Assembly: GCF_014905175.1 (NCBI RefSeq)
Contig: NC_057792.1
Location: 1,240,001 to 1,304,000 of the forward strand
Length of the DNA stretch: 64,000 nt
DNA from: Aphidius gifuensis
Lineage: Eukaryota; Arthropoda; Insecta; Hymenoptera; Braconidae
Direction: 5' to 3'
The notes under the pieces were generated by a model. The model had not been told where the DNA came from. It searched no databases and saw only the letters and a list, made by a program, of their open reading frames with translations. Each line of letters begins with the position of its first letter. Position 1 is the stretch's first letter. A program made the position numbers and the translations under genes. Shown here in pieces: positions 52,004-64,000 of this stretch.

Positions 52004-53290
52004 TCCCACACTTATTTATTCACCTTTTATTAACACACTTTTCATAATTTTTTACGTGGCATTTAAATTATTAATTTTTATAAATTTATTGTTTATTATT
52101 ATTTGCTTTTTTTTATGCTTGTTTATTTTTCATATGTCAGATGTCTTATGTATTTTTTTAAACTCAATTTTAACAGGAAAAAAATTGAGTTTTTTTTTTA
52201 GTTTTATTTACAAAATTAATTTGATATTTTATTTTCAATTTAAAATTTTGGTAGTTTATTAATTTAATTATTATTTTTTTTTTTTATAACTGTAAAAGTT
52301 TTTTAATGTTTCTTGAATTTAATTTTAATCTCTTTTTTTTATCTTGTTTATTTTTAGGTTATACTGTTTGTGGTTTTAATACATTTTGTTGATTAAAAAA
52401 AAATTTAACCTTTTTTTGCTTGATAAATAATAAACTATGTAATTTATTTTTTTTGTTTTTGTATTTATTAATAGTAGATTTTTTTTTTCCTTGGTGAATC
52501 ACTTATTTTTGGAGTTTTTTTTCTTTTTTTTGCAAACTCACTTATGATGCTTGTTTGTGAATGTGTTATTTTTCGCAGTGTATATATTCAAGGTCACATG
52601 GCTTTTTTGTTTGTACACACACAATATGAATAATAACAATTTGACAGTATAATTATTATTTGTTATTTTGAAAATTTACTTTTTATTTTTTATTTACTTT
52701 TTAAATAATTACAGGTTGTTTAAACTTAATTAAAATCAAGTATGGTTTTTACGATTTCATGGTTTTTCTAGTCTATTAATTTTTTTGATGTAAAGATTAA
52801 AATATAAATTCATTTCTATGTTTTTTTATAGAAATAAAAAGTTTTTTAAAATTGGAGCAATTTTTAAATAATAATTATAATTTTATTTGTTTAACAAAAA
52901 AAATAAAAACACTTTCATAAATTTTTTAAACAAATTTATCATTAATATTTATTTGGATTAATAATTCATATAATAAATAAATTTATTGAATAATTTTTAT
53001 AATATACAGTTGATTTTAAAATAATAAATATTTATTTTTATTGTTATTATGTTTTAAAAAAGACGTCATCAGCTGTTTTTTTTTTTGGGGTCGAAGAGAA
53101 AAAAAAAAATAATTCTGTTGACTGTCAAAAAAAGGTAGGAGAAAAATATTCCAGCACCGTTAACTTTTTTTTACAACACGTAACACTTATTATCATCATA
53201 AGTTTATGTTTTTTTTTTAAATTAAAAAACAATTATTTATACAATAAATTTATTGGCTAAATTAAAATTAACAAAAATCAAAAAATAACA
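52004..53290. other. Divergent region between RSPRY1 and MVD
   Basis: A 1.3-kb AT-rich spacer that should hold both promoters. Near 53,060 the sequence GACGTCATCAGCTG combines a CRE-like half (GACGTCA) with an E-box (CAGCTG), plausible but unproven. No gene is seen. Confidence 0.4.
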
Positions 53291-55059
53291 ATGAATATTG
53301 TTACTTGTGTTGCACCTGTAAACATTGCTGTTATAAAATACTGTAGGTCAATAATAATTAACCCTAAATAATTATAAATTAATATTAATTTAAAATTTAA
53401 ATAACTGTATTAATTTTTAAAATACAATTTTAGTATAATTTAATAATTATTTTTCTTTTTTAGATTTATTTTTTTTTTTGGTCAAAAAGTTCATGTAACT
53501 TTTGACTTTTGATCTTTGGTATCTTGATATTATTTTTTATTCTAAGAAATTTGATGTTTTAATATATTTATTTGTTTATTTAATTAATAAATTAATTGAT
53601 TAATTAATTTTTTTTCAGGGGGAAAAAGAGATGAAAAACTTATTTTACCAATTAATGATTCTATATCAGCATCACTTGATACAAAACAGGTAAAAATTAA
53701 TAACTATTATTAATTAATTAACTAAACATAATATTATTATTAATTGTTATTAAATTTATTAATAAACTATTTTATTTTAATTTAGCTATGTGCAAAAACC
53801 ACCGTGATGGCAAGTTGTAATTTTAAAACAGACAGAATTTGGTTGAATGGAAGGTAAAAATAATAAAATTTTTAATTAATCTATTTAATTGTTAATAAAT
53901 AAAGCTATTTATAAATAATTTACAAAAATTATTTCATTTATTTTAGAGAAGAATCAATGGATAATCCACGACTTCAAAATTGTCTTCAACAAAGTATGTT
54001 ACATTTAAAAATAGACAAAACTAAAAATCGAAAAAGCTAAATGAATAATTGATACAAATAACAAATGTTAATTAATTTACAGTTAAAAAAAGAGCACAAT
54101 TATCATTGGAAATGAAAAACTGGCATATTCATATTTGTTCAGTTAATAATTTTCCAACTGCAGCTGGTCTAGCATCATCAGCAGCTGGTTATGCTTGTCT
54201 AGCTTCTGCACTAGCAAAATTATACAATATAAAAGGTGACATAAGTGACATTGCTAGATCTGGATCTGGTTCAGCATGTAGAAGTGTTTATGGTGGTTTT
54301 GTTAGATGGTACATGGGCAGTGATCCTCAAGGAACAGACAGTATTGCCAAAGAAATTGTTCCATCAAATTATTGGCCAGAAATGAGAATATTAATTCTCG
54401 TGGTAAATGATTCGAAAAAAAAAGTGTCAAGTGCAATTGGTATGAAGAATAGTGTTGAGACATCAGAGCTATTAAAGTATCGAGCAAATAAATGTGTACC
54501 AGAACGTGTGGAGTTGATGCAACAAGCAATTATTGATAGAAATTTTGATAAATTTGCTGAATTAACAATTAAAGATTCAAATCAAATGCATGCTGTTTGT
54601 TTGGATACTTATCCACCATGTTCATATCTAACAGATGTTACACATTCAATTATTGATATCGTACATGCTTACAATGATGCTGTTAATTGTCTAAAGGTAT
54701 TAACATAATTATCTAATAAATAAATATAAATAATAATTGAATTTTTCAATTAACAGGTTGCTTATACAAATGATGCTGGACCAAATACTGTTTTGTATCT
54801 TTTAGAAAAAGATGTACCAAGTGTTTTAGGAATAATTGATTATTATTTTCCACAAAATGATAACTCAAATTACATACGTGGCAATGCACCAGAAATAATT
54901 AAACCTTCAGCTGAATTAATTGAAAAAATTAATCGTGATAAACAATTACCTGGTAAATTAAAATACATTATTCATACGCAAATTGGCGAGGGTCCAATGT
55001 ACATTGATGATCCAAAAGAGCATTTACTTGACACAAAAGGTCATCCAATTGACTTGTAA
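53291..55059 (+). CDS. MVD: Mevalonate diphosphate decarboxylase
   Basis: Converts mevalonate 5-diphosphate to isopentenyl diphosphate with ATP, the last mevalonate-pathway step before isoprenoids. In insects, which do not make sterols, this feeds juvenile hormone, dolichol, quinones and prenyl groups. Exons: 53291-53342, 53619-53689, 53786-53853, 53947-53993, 54083-54696 and 54757-55059; 384 aa, the family norm. GHMP-kinase-fold signatures: [20 protein letters not shown] (first intron inside the Trp codon), [11 protein letters not shown], the ATP loop [20 protein letters not shown] and [16 protein letters not shown], then [12 protein letters not shown]. The catalytic Asp fits the conserved TNDAGPN. 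The start is the first in-frame ATG ([11 protein letters not shown]). Confidence 0.96.
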
Positions 55060-55510
55060 AATATAATTTATTTATTAGTAAATTATTTTTATAAATTAAA
55101 AATGGTTTATCAAGGGGAATATGTAATTTTTTTTGTTTTAAATAAATTATAAATTCAAATGTTGACATTAAATGATAAATAAAAGCTTTACACTAAAAAT
55201 TATTGACTATTCATTTGAAAATAGTGTATTATGAAATATGATCACGTGATAGTTTTGTGACTATGATTTATTTTTGTCTTGAAAAATTATTTTTCGTTGG
55301 GTATTAACTCTGATAACGTAAAAGCTGATTGATATTGAGGAGAAATAAATTTATAAATTGATAACTTGAGTCAACAATTAACGGTATTGTATAAATTTAA
55401 TTATATAAATTGAAAATAGCAATAAAAGACATACTGAATTAATTGTTTTACAGGTTATACATTGAATTTGATTAGCAAATAAAATATTATAAACATCAAG
55501 CTTGATAATA

Positions 55511-56078
55511 ATGGCACAATCAAAAGGTTTGGAATTAATAAAAGCACTTATTCAAAGATCAGTGTCGCTGAAATCATATGATTATCAATGTTTAAAAAAT
55601 GTGGGTATATAATTTAATTAACAAATGATTTTAAATAATTAATTATAATGTTATTTATTTATCAAGGTGAAAGTATTATCAGCTGGTGATGGAAATATAA
55701 AAGCAGAATTTACAGTTGCTGAGGAACACACTAATTCAGCTGGTGCACTTCATGGTGGATGTACAACTACACTTATTGATTCAATATCATCATTTGCATT
55801 AATGACTGATAAAACTAATAATCTTCCTGGTGTTTCTGTTGATCTAAATATATCGTAAGAAATTAATTTAAATAATACTAATAAACCTCAAAGTGTTTAA
55901 CTAATTTCGTTGCTTTTATAGCTTTTTAAAAAAAGCTGTTCCAGGTGATGTACTTACCATTGATGCCCAGACAATAAAAGCTGGTAGAACATTGGCTTTT
56001 TTAAAAATTGAAATGGCTAAAAAAAATGATGGATCAATAATTGCTCGTGGACAACATACAAAATTCATTGGTTTTTAA
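55511..56078 (+). CDS. ACOT13: Acyl-CoA thioesterase 13-like hotdog protein
   Basis: Hydrolyses acyl-CoA to free fatty acid and CoA; ACOT13/THEM2 is mitochondrial or cytosolic. Exons: 55511-55600, 55667-55854 and 55922-56078; 144 aa, as expected for a single hotdog domain. The 4HBT/PaaI-type motif NSAGALHGGCTTTLIDSISS carries the HGG loop and the Asp expected at the active site. VSVDLNISFLKKAVPGD and GRTLAFLKIEM follow, with the C-terminal GQHTKFIGF. It lies about 450 bases after MVD on the same strand but has its own leader; a short 5' UTR exon is possible (TTTTACAG acceptor at 55,453). Confidence 0.9.
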
Positions 56079-56210
56079 TTATCAAATTATTGTATAATAT
56101 AAAAAATTAATTTTTAATTATATTTGTTAGTTAATAAAAATGTAATTTACAGGAAAATATAATTTATATTATTTGATTATAAGTATAATATATACAAATT
56201 TTATAAATAG

Positions 56211-59200
56211 CTAAACTGGATTTGATATTTTATTTGATACACGATCAATTTCACCATAAAGTTTATCAAGTTCTTTTTCAAGTTTTTCAATTGATTTTTT
56301 AATATCAGATAATTGATCTTCACATTGAGTTATTCTCATTGATTCAATACCAATATTATTAATTTCTGAATATTTATCAGCATTTCTTTTGGATCTTGAT
56401 ATTGAATTACCAACTTCATCACAATTTTCACAACAATCTGACCAAATTCTTATGTCCATTGATGGTATATCATTACAATCAATAAAATCATTATCATTTT
56501 CAGGCAATAAAAATACATTTGGTTGAATTTTTGTAATATTATCACCATTATCACAAATAATTCTAGCCAAATTAACTTGTTTTATTTGTTGTAATTGTTC
56601 TGGTTTAAATGTCGTTGGTGATTCATACCAAAATCTATCAGCATCTCTTGTTCTTTTAAATTGTTCAAGTAATAAACATTTAAATAATGGTCCAACTTTC
56701 ATACCAGGTAGTTGATCTTCTAAAATACCACCAACCCAAACATCAATATTACCAGGATGTCCATAAAGTTCTTTTAATTTATTTCTTATTTTATCATTTG
56801 ATATTTCATTACTAAGATCATCAAAGCTATTTGGAATAGACATATTACAAAATTTTCTCCAATCAGAATAACCAGTTATACCATGATCTCTTGATCTTTG
56901 TATATTCATTGCAGCTAAATCAAGTGCAACAGCATGAGCTGTTTTAAATAATTGCTCAGTTAATTCAGTATTTAAATTTTCATTTGGTAATTTTAATTTT
57001 GCTGCTGTTGCAAACATACCACGTATCAATGGATCAACACCACCCTCATCAACTAATCTCCATGGTGAAAAAAATGCATCACGTAAACTTAATGGTCCTT
57101 GTGGTATACTACCAAATGTTTCATTTAATCTTTCAAGACGTGGCTGAATAATTGAATGACCAAATCTTAATGCAGCTGCTGCAAATACATTTGATATACT
57201 TGGATCAATATTTGGATTATATCCATCATAATGACCAATAAGTTGTTCAATATTTTTTCCAAATATTATTGGTATCCATTGTTGATATGTTATATGTTGC
57301 ATTTCAGCACCAACAATTTTTCTTGATTCTTGATATATTTTTTCACCTGTCCAATGTGGATTATATTCATTCAAAAGTCTAGCAATTCTATTATGTTCTC
57401 TAAGCCATATTGTATGCATTGCCAATAAACCAACTTGTTCATTTGCTCTAATATCACCAGCAACAAAACAATTTATTGTACTTTCTAATGGATTTCTTCG
57501 ACAATCAACAAATTCTCCAGATGCATATGGTAACATTGCTTTTCTTCCTGGTAATGCTGGACCTTCTCTTAATAAACCACGATCATTACCTTGTTGTAAA
57601 TCACGTAAATTTTTAGCAAGTTCATCATTGTAACCATAAACTTGTGATGCATCAAGATAACTTGTTAATTGATTCATTTGTTCACGTGGTTTTAAACCAT
57701 TACCCCATAATAAACTAGTCATACCAGAACCACAAACAGCACTTGTACGTACAAAATCAATACATCTTCTATTTTTAACTCTTGGATCACCAGGTGGTAC
57801 TTCCATTGGAAAACATGGAGCTGCATTATCACATGATTTTTTACAATCAATACCATCCCATGATTCACTTGATACTGCTGGTAATGCATGATCTAAATCA
57901 TGATCAAGAAATTGTCCCCATTGCATAACCATATGTGTTATTCCATTATCAGATGTTATTTTTTTAGTTGATATTAATGTTGTTGATATTAATCTTGCTG
58001 CTGGTTTTTTATAGCCATAATATAGTCTACCTTTTTCCCATCCAATTGGCTGTGAAAAACCATTTTCATATATTGGCTGTAGTATTCTACGAAAACCAGT
58101 GTATGATGAACCCCATGTTTGATGTTTTAAATTATTACATGAACCATCAATTGTTCTATATTTTTTATGATAACAAAGATTATTACAATTTTTAACTTGA
58201 CGATGTCCAGTACAACCAGATAGTCTTTCAATTTCTTGTATTTGTTCAATTGATAATATATCACTGTAATTAAATGGACCAGATGTATTTGCTGTTACAC
58301 CTTGATCAATGTAACGACGTATATTAACAAGTGTTCTTTCAAATATTTCAGCTGGTCTTGCTGCAGCACGTGCAATTTCATTTGGATATCTTGCTAATCT
58401 AAATGGATCTGTATGTAATTTTTTACTTTTATCATCATTAATACCAAATAAAGATTCAAGTGTTTGATTAATTGCTTTGTCAATTGATTTAGTTGCATCA
58501 TTAAATGCACGTTTTATAATTGTATCACTTGTACCAGTTGTTTGTTGTATTTTTAATAAACATTGTGATGTTGCACGACCATATTCATTGACAGCTGTAC
58601 ATTCATATCTTCCAGCATCGTTAGCTGTTATATTTTTAATATATAAATTTCCACCTCTTGATAATTTATAACGTGAATTTAGCTCCAATGCACTACCATC
58701 TTTTTTCCAATTTATTATTGGTTTTGGTTCACCTTCAGCACGACATGGAAGTTCAACAATTGCACCAATTTCACTAACTAAATTACTTGGTGGTTCGTAT
58801 ATTAATTTTGGTGGTTTATTATTTTTATTAATAACTTTTAAATCAGCAGATACCTCAGACATACCAAGACTACTTTTAGCTTGACAAATATATCTTGCAG
58901 TATCTTTTACATCAACTGATAATAATCTCAATGTATTACCATTATCTTCAATAAATATATTATCTTGGCTGGTAATTTTTTGTCCATTTCTCCACCATTC
59001 AATTTTAGCTGGTGGTCTACTATCAACAACACATGTAAATGATACATCATCACCACTGTTGGCTGTTTGTGATGATGGTATTTCAATAAAACGAATCAAT
59101 GGACTTGCTGTTACAACTGCTCTTGCTTTTCTTGATGATATTTTACCCATTTTACTTTCAGCAATACATTCATATTCACCAATGTCATATTCAGTTATAT

Positions 59201-61093
59201 CTGTTATAACAAGTGTACCATCATCTTTCATAAAATAACGACTACCATCAATAATCATGTCGTTTGAATTTTTCATCCATTTTATTGATGGCTTTGGATC
59301 ACCAATAACACGACAATTAAAAAATACTGTATCACCAACTGCAACATGTACATCTTCTGGTCCTTCCATTATTTTTGGTGTATCTTTAATTTAAAAAAAC
59401 AAACAATTATTATTTCGATATAATGTTGATTACAAAATAATTAATACTCACGACAATGGAAATCATCTGGTGACATTGAATTTAATGAACGACCCTGCAT
59501 TTCAATTGGTGCCTGACATATTGCTGCAATTTCAGATGGTCTTTCTTTTAATTTTTCAACAAGCCAAACAAGATCACAATCACAAATAAGATCATTACTA
59601 TCCAATCTCAATCTTGTCATACTACCAAAATTTTCAAATGCATCAAATGGAATTTTATGTAGTTTATTATTTTGTAAAAATAAACGTTCTAATTTTGGTA
59701 AATTTTTAAATGTTTTTGATTCAATTACAGTTAGCTCATTGTCATGTAGATATAGCTGTTGTAAATTTATCAGCTCATTAAATGCACCAGGATTTATATT
59801 ATTAATATGATTTTTGTATAAATATAATATTTTTAAATTATACGATCCGATAAATGCATTTTCTTTTAGACTTTTTAGCTTATTATCATTTAGCAAAATT
59901 GTGTCGAGGCTTTTTAGTCCGATAAATGTTTCTGGTAATAAATCGGTAATGTCATTGAATCTTAAATCTCTGAAAAATAATAAAACATATTTTTTTTTGT
60001 TAACAAATAATAAAATTAAAAATTGTTTATTTAAAGTAAACGTGGTTTCTAGCTAGTTTTATTTTTTATATGTTTTTTTATGTCTTTCGTTTTTGTATAA
60101 ATATTGTGGTGTCTGGAAACATGAAACATACTTGAGTGTGCAAAAATAGAGTTCTGGTTTAAATTGTAAACGAAAGGCATTACTCGTGATATATTTTTTT
60201 AATTTTATTTTCTTTTTTTTTTTAAATGTATTTTCTTATATACGTTGTGCGTCATCTTTTGAATTAGAAAAATCGTTAAAATTAAATTGTTTAAACAAGT
60301 AGAAAAAAATAAATTTATATTTAACGAGAAAAAAAATAAAAAAGTAAGATGTTATCAATGATGTCATAATAATAAATGTGAATTGATATTTAAGTAGAGT
60401 AAAAAGGTGGGAAAATATATATATAAAATTATGATTATTATATTAAATTTTTTTTTGAATGATATTTGTGTTTAAATGATGATGATAGTGGGCGATCGGG
60501 TTAGCGAGTTTAAAACTGTGTTGAAAGATAAATGTTGGGGATTGGGTCGAAGTTGTTGCTCTTTTTTTTATTTATTTCAATTTTTTTTTTTTTTTATTAT
60601 TTCCTTTTTATTCTTTTACTTTTTTAACTCGTGGATTTATTATTAGCACAAGTATATATTAATTCAAAAATAAAAAATTAAATTTTTCTATAAAATAATT
60701 GGCTCTTTTGTATTAATTTTACGAATTTTAAAATAATTTTTGTATTTAAATTTAAAAAAGAAAATTTTAATTATTAAAAAATATTTTATTTTTATAGAAA
60801 AAATTAGATGTAATTATTTTTTATATTTAATTTGTGTAAATAGTAAATGAAAATTATATTTTAATTTATGGAAAAATTGATTAATAAATTAATATTATTT
60901 TAAATACTTACAAGACTGTTGTATTTTTAGGTACTTTTGGTACCCAAGTAAGACTTTGAAACATACATCTAACACTTGTGTGATAACACCAGCATTTTTT
61001 TGGACAATCAAATATTTCTTGTTGACTTGAAACTTCAATAATAAATCCAGCAAGTAACAAGACAATAATTATCTTAAATCCAAGCTCCATCAT
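56211..61093 (-). CDS. Pxn: Peroxidasin
   Basis: Secreted haem peroxidase that uses bromide to form sulfilimine cross-links in collagen IV of basement membranes. Exons on the minus strand: 61093-60912, 59969-59452 and 59383-56211; 1,290 aa. Signal peptide (FKIIIVLLLAGFIIEVSS), LRRNT (CPKKCWCYHTSVRC), LRRs, LRRCT (ICDCDLVWLVEKLKERP ... FHC), three I-set Ig domains at about 238-510 (typical peroxidasins have four), then the peroxidase domain at about 630-1180. The distal histidine motif is MQWGQFLDHDLDHALP, the catalytic Arg/Glu lie in IWLREHNRIARLL, and the proximal histidine in AAALRFGHSIIQP. The C-terminus ends in a coiled coil (DIKKSIEKLEKELDKLYG) and has no recognisable VWC domain. Almost all of the Ig and peroxidase part is one 3.2-kb exon. 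Two ATGs in a row begin the exon; I took the first. Confidence 0.93.
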
Positions 61094-61224
61094 CAACTCC
61101 AATGAAAGAAAAAAAAAACTGTCTCAATCAAGATGTTCCATTAAACTATTTTAATTCAGTAATTTATTTTATCTAAATTTTTGATAATTATTTTTTTTAC
61201 TATTTATAAATTATTTCGAGAGAA

Positions 61225-61300
61225 GAAGCTCTCTGCCGGTCGTGTTTCTTCAACGACTGAAGCAGACTCGTTGATTCTCTGTATGTCGAATTAAACGGAG
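61225..61300 (-). promoter_or_regulatory. Possible peroxidasin TSS/5' UTR
   Basis: On the minus strand an initiator-like TCAGTC (61,260-61,255) sits in a GC-richer stretch (TTCAGTCGTTGAAGAAACAC, then GACCGGCAGAGAGC) about 165 bases before the start codon. No TATA box is evident. This is a positional guess. Confidence 0.35.
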
Positions 61301-62937
61301 ACAGAGTTTAACATAAAAAAAGATATAAACATGGATTGCGGGAGTGGTGATGTTGGATGGACTTGACTCTAAGTATTTTTTTTTTTTTTTTTTTCCAAAG
61401 CGAGACAAAAATATTTAAGCCTTTATAAATAAAAATAAATTTCATTCATTATTATCAAAAAGAAATAATAATAAACATTTATTTAAACGTAATTTAGATA
61501 AATAATTTTAATAAATTAATTTTTTCCAGGTGAAAGTGGTCAAGAAAATTCATCTTAGATATACTCAAAATATACATTGTGTATTTAATATATGCAACTC
61601 TTGTAATCCTTTTAAATTATATTATTATTATTTTTCAATAGTTTGTTTTTTTATTTTTTATCTTTACAATATGCCACACAGTTAAATGCTCACGTATTTA
61701 TTCAGACTATAAACATTTATTTTTCTTTATAATTATCCAAACAAAAAAAAAAATAAATTTGTTATTTTATTTTTTTTCTTTAATTTATAGTTGATAGAAA
61801 ACGTAATTAATTAAATTATATTCTAAGCAGTATTGATATAAATTGAAAGAAAAAGAAGAAGAGATTGTTTATTGATAAAAAATGATAATAAAATAAAACC
61901 GGTTAAGCGTATAAATAAACTGAGGCTTAACGATAAATTTTAATAGAAAAAAAAATATCATAAATTTCGATATTCAACAAAGAAATTTCGATTTTTTTCT
62001 AACAATGAGAATTTTTTTATTTCTAATAGATGCAAGAGAGGGAAATCCTCAATATGATTTTATTCCCCACTTTGGATTTTCTGTTGAATTAATTCAATAA
62101 TTCAATACATGTATTTATTTTTTTATTTAACTCATGAACACCGTTGATTTTTCGAAACAGTTAGTAGGTTCTTATGTCTAATAATAACTCAAATTTTAAA
62201 ATATTATTTTTTGTATTTTTTATTTTTTAATATAATATATTTTAGCTAGAAATTATATTAGTTTGTTATTTGTCTTTATGACTTTATCATTTAATAACAT
62301 TACTCTTTTTTTTTTTTTTAAATATATTAATACAAATGATAAGAAATTTCGAATTCTTGGATAAGACAGTATCAATTACATACTGTCGTTATTTCGCTCC
62401 AGAAAAACCAAGTAGTTAATGACAAAAAAAATAAATAAATATAACGTATTTAACCAAGAATAAATATCATTGAATTTAATAATAATTATGATTATTGATG
62501 TTGCTTAATTAGCCGGAATTCCGGGGTTACATTGTCATATACAATTTGATAATTTGATATTATTTTTTTTCTATCTTAATAATCAAACAGTTAGCATTAT
62601 TATTTTTTTTTTATATTAACTTTAATTTATTTATTTATTACTTTAAAAAAACAAAATATTATACAGAAAAAAAATAATTATTATTATTTTATCAAACAAA
62701 GAAATAATTTTTCAAATTATTAAATTTTTTTTCTTTTTTTTTTTTATATTAATTAATACTAAAAACGTAATGATTTTCTAGTCGAATTAATATTTACAAT
62801 ATGTATCATATTGATAAGTGTAGAAAAAAAAAAAAAAAGGACTAAAGATGATTATAAAATAATAATAATATTTTATATAAAATATACAATAATTAAATTG
62901 TAAAAACAAAATGAATAATAATAATATATTAATTGTC
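61301..62937. other. Intergenic region between RBM12-like gene and peroxidasin
   Basis: AT-rich. It contains a perfect hairpin GACAGTAT ... ATACTGTC at 62,365-62,387 and a 12-base palindrome CCGGAATTCCGG at 62,513-62,524, neither tied to a known element. The left end is 3' UTR of the RBM12-like gene. Confidence 0.45.
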
Positions 62938-64000
62938 TCATGTCATTTTGAGATAAATAGTTCTTTCTCTAACTTTACAATGTCTTAATTCACGTAATGC
63001 ACGTTGTGCTTCACTTGGTGATGAGAATGCAACTCTAGCATCACCAGTTGGCATGCCTTTTTCATTGTATCTTCTAATGACATTTTCTCTTTTAACATCA
63101 AAGTCACGAAAGAATTCAATAATTTCATCAATATCAGCTTTAAATGGTACATTTTCAAGTGACAAAACACAACCAGGTTTACCAAAACCTTCAACACAAT
63201 CCATTGGTGGTCTATTCATAATCATTGGTGGACGTGGTGGCATACCCATCATACCTGGTGGTGGTCCTCTTGGACAAAAACCACCATTACCAAAACGTGG
63301 TACACCACCAGCACCCAATGGTGGAAATCTTGGACGATCATTAATTCCCATTGGTGGAAATGGTGGTATTGTATCAATAATACCAGAATCACCTTGTTCC
63401 AATGCATCCATCATTTTATTACGTGATATTAAATCAATAATTGGTATTGATTTACCAAGTGGTGTACCATTTTTATTTGTTGCTCTAATGGCTTCTTCAA
63501 TTGATTCAAATTCACAAAAACAACCACCAAATGGTGTACCAATTTTATTAACCATCATATGTATTCTTCTTGGTACAATACCAATATCACTAAAATAATC
63601 AATAATATCACGTTCATTTATTTGAAATGGTAAACCACGCATTATAATACAATCAGATGAATTACCATCAATAATAATATTATCACTACCATTTTCATGT
63701 ACACGTTTAGCTTGTTTATATTTATCATCTGTTATTGATATTGTTGTTATATTTTTTGGACCAATTTTTAATGTTTGTTTTAATGCTGTATTTGCATCTT
63801 CTGATCTTAAAAATTGTATATATGCTGTATATTGTGTTGTACCATTTGTAATATCTTTTTTAGTTGATATAAATAAATCATTTATTTTCCATTCATTAAA
63901 TGTTTTAATAATATCAACTTCTTTAGCAAATGATGGTAAATCAATAATCATAATACATGATGAATTTAAATTATCAATTGTATCTTGTTCTTGATCAATA
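62938..64000 (-). CDS. RBM12-like RNA-binding protein, C-terminal part (5' end beyond window)
   Basis: At least 353 residues, open to the right edge of the window. Three RRM-type domains are visible: the first from about 63,965 (MIIDLPSFAKEVDIIKTFNE), weak; a quasi-RRM of the hnRNP F/H-RBM12 kind (DCIIMRGLPFQINERDIIDY ... GGCFCEFESIEEAIRA); and a last one (GCVLSLENVPFKADIDEIIE ... GDARVAFSSPSEAQRAL) ending RTIYLKMT. Between the last two lies a Gly/Pro/Met/Arg-rich linker (RGPPPGMMGMPPRPPMIMNR), as in RBM12/SWAN proteins, which bind RNA and affect splicing or signalling. The Met at 63,951 lies inside the first RRM, so the true start is outside the window. No intron is seen in the visible part. 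Confidence 0.8.
   Translation of the reverse strand, partial: IDQEQDTIDNLNSSCIMIIDLPSFAKEVDIIKTFNEWKINDLFISTKKDITNGTTQYTAYIQFLRSEDANTALKQTLKIGPKNITTISITDDKYKQAKRVHENGSDNIIIDGNSSDCIIMRGLPFQINERDIIDYFSDIGIVPRRIHMMVNKIGTPFGGCFCEFESIEEAIRATNKNGTPLGKSIPIIDLISRNKMMDALEQGDSGIIDTIPPFPPMGINDRPRFPPLGAGGVPRFGNGGFCPRGPPPGMMGMPPRPPMIMNRPPMDCVEGFGKPGCVLSLENVPFKADIDEIIEFFRDFDVKRENVIRRYNEKGMPTGDARVAFSSPSEAQRALRELRHCKVRERTIYLKMT

Noticed and set aside
62365..62524. Hairpin and CCGGAATTCCGG palindrome
   Set aside because: Short perfect palindromes with no element, gene or conserved site around them; kept only as a note in the spacer entry.

Overview
The window is animal nuclear DNA, most likely from an insect. 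It is very AT-rich, intron-rich, has GT-AG splice sites throughout and carries a ZAD-type zinc-finger gene, a family typical of arthropods. A hymenopteran (parasitoid-wasp-like) source is my inference from base composition and gene content; nothing in the sequence proves the order. Gene models below were built by hand from reading frames, splice sites and codon phase across each junction.

Left part (1-26,000), mostly conventional genes: ninjurin A (+) with three alternative last exons; a tiny Gly/Lys-rich gene (-); a second ninjurin (-); an F-box/LRR gene (+); an M16 mitochondrial-processing-peptidase-like gene with a degenerate metal site (+); a ZAD/C2H2 zinc-finger gene (-); WASp (+); and a secreted Cys-rich, probably GPI-anchored protein (-) with a decayed partial copy near 27,000.

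Middle (28,000-49,300), the unusual part: an unrecognised modular gene family occurs as two full genes in opposite orientation (28,552-30,731 on - and 47,192-48,700 on +), plus an orphan exon (46,054-46,262) and a 3' remnant (about 49,085-49,275). In the minus-strand gene five consecutive internal exons are each exactly 192 nt, all in the same phase, of two alternating kinds (called A and B here). Exons, introns and promoter are shared between the two loci, so together they form an inverted duplication. Between its arms lie the chromatin gene CECR2 (+), TCF25 (+), a tRNA-Glu(UUC) gene and an Arp3 paralogue (-) whose 5' end is lost exactly where the orphan family exon begins.

Right part (49,900-64,000): RSPRY1 (-) and mevalonate diphosphate decarboxylase (+) diverge from a shared intergenic region, followed by an ACOT13-like thioesterase (+), peroxidasin (-) and an RBM12-like RNA-binding protein (-) that runs off the window.

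Most neighbours are unrelated in function, as usual in insect genomes. Two links are worth noting: the ninjurin pair (membrane rupture/adhesion proteins), and the presence of WASp and an Arp3 paralogue (activator and subunit of actin nucleation) in one window, which is probably coincidence.
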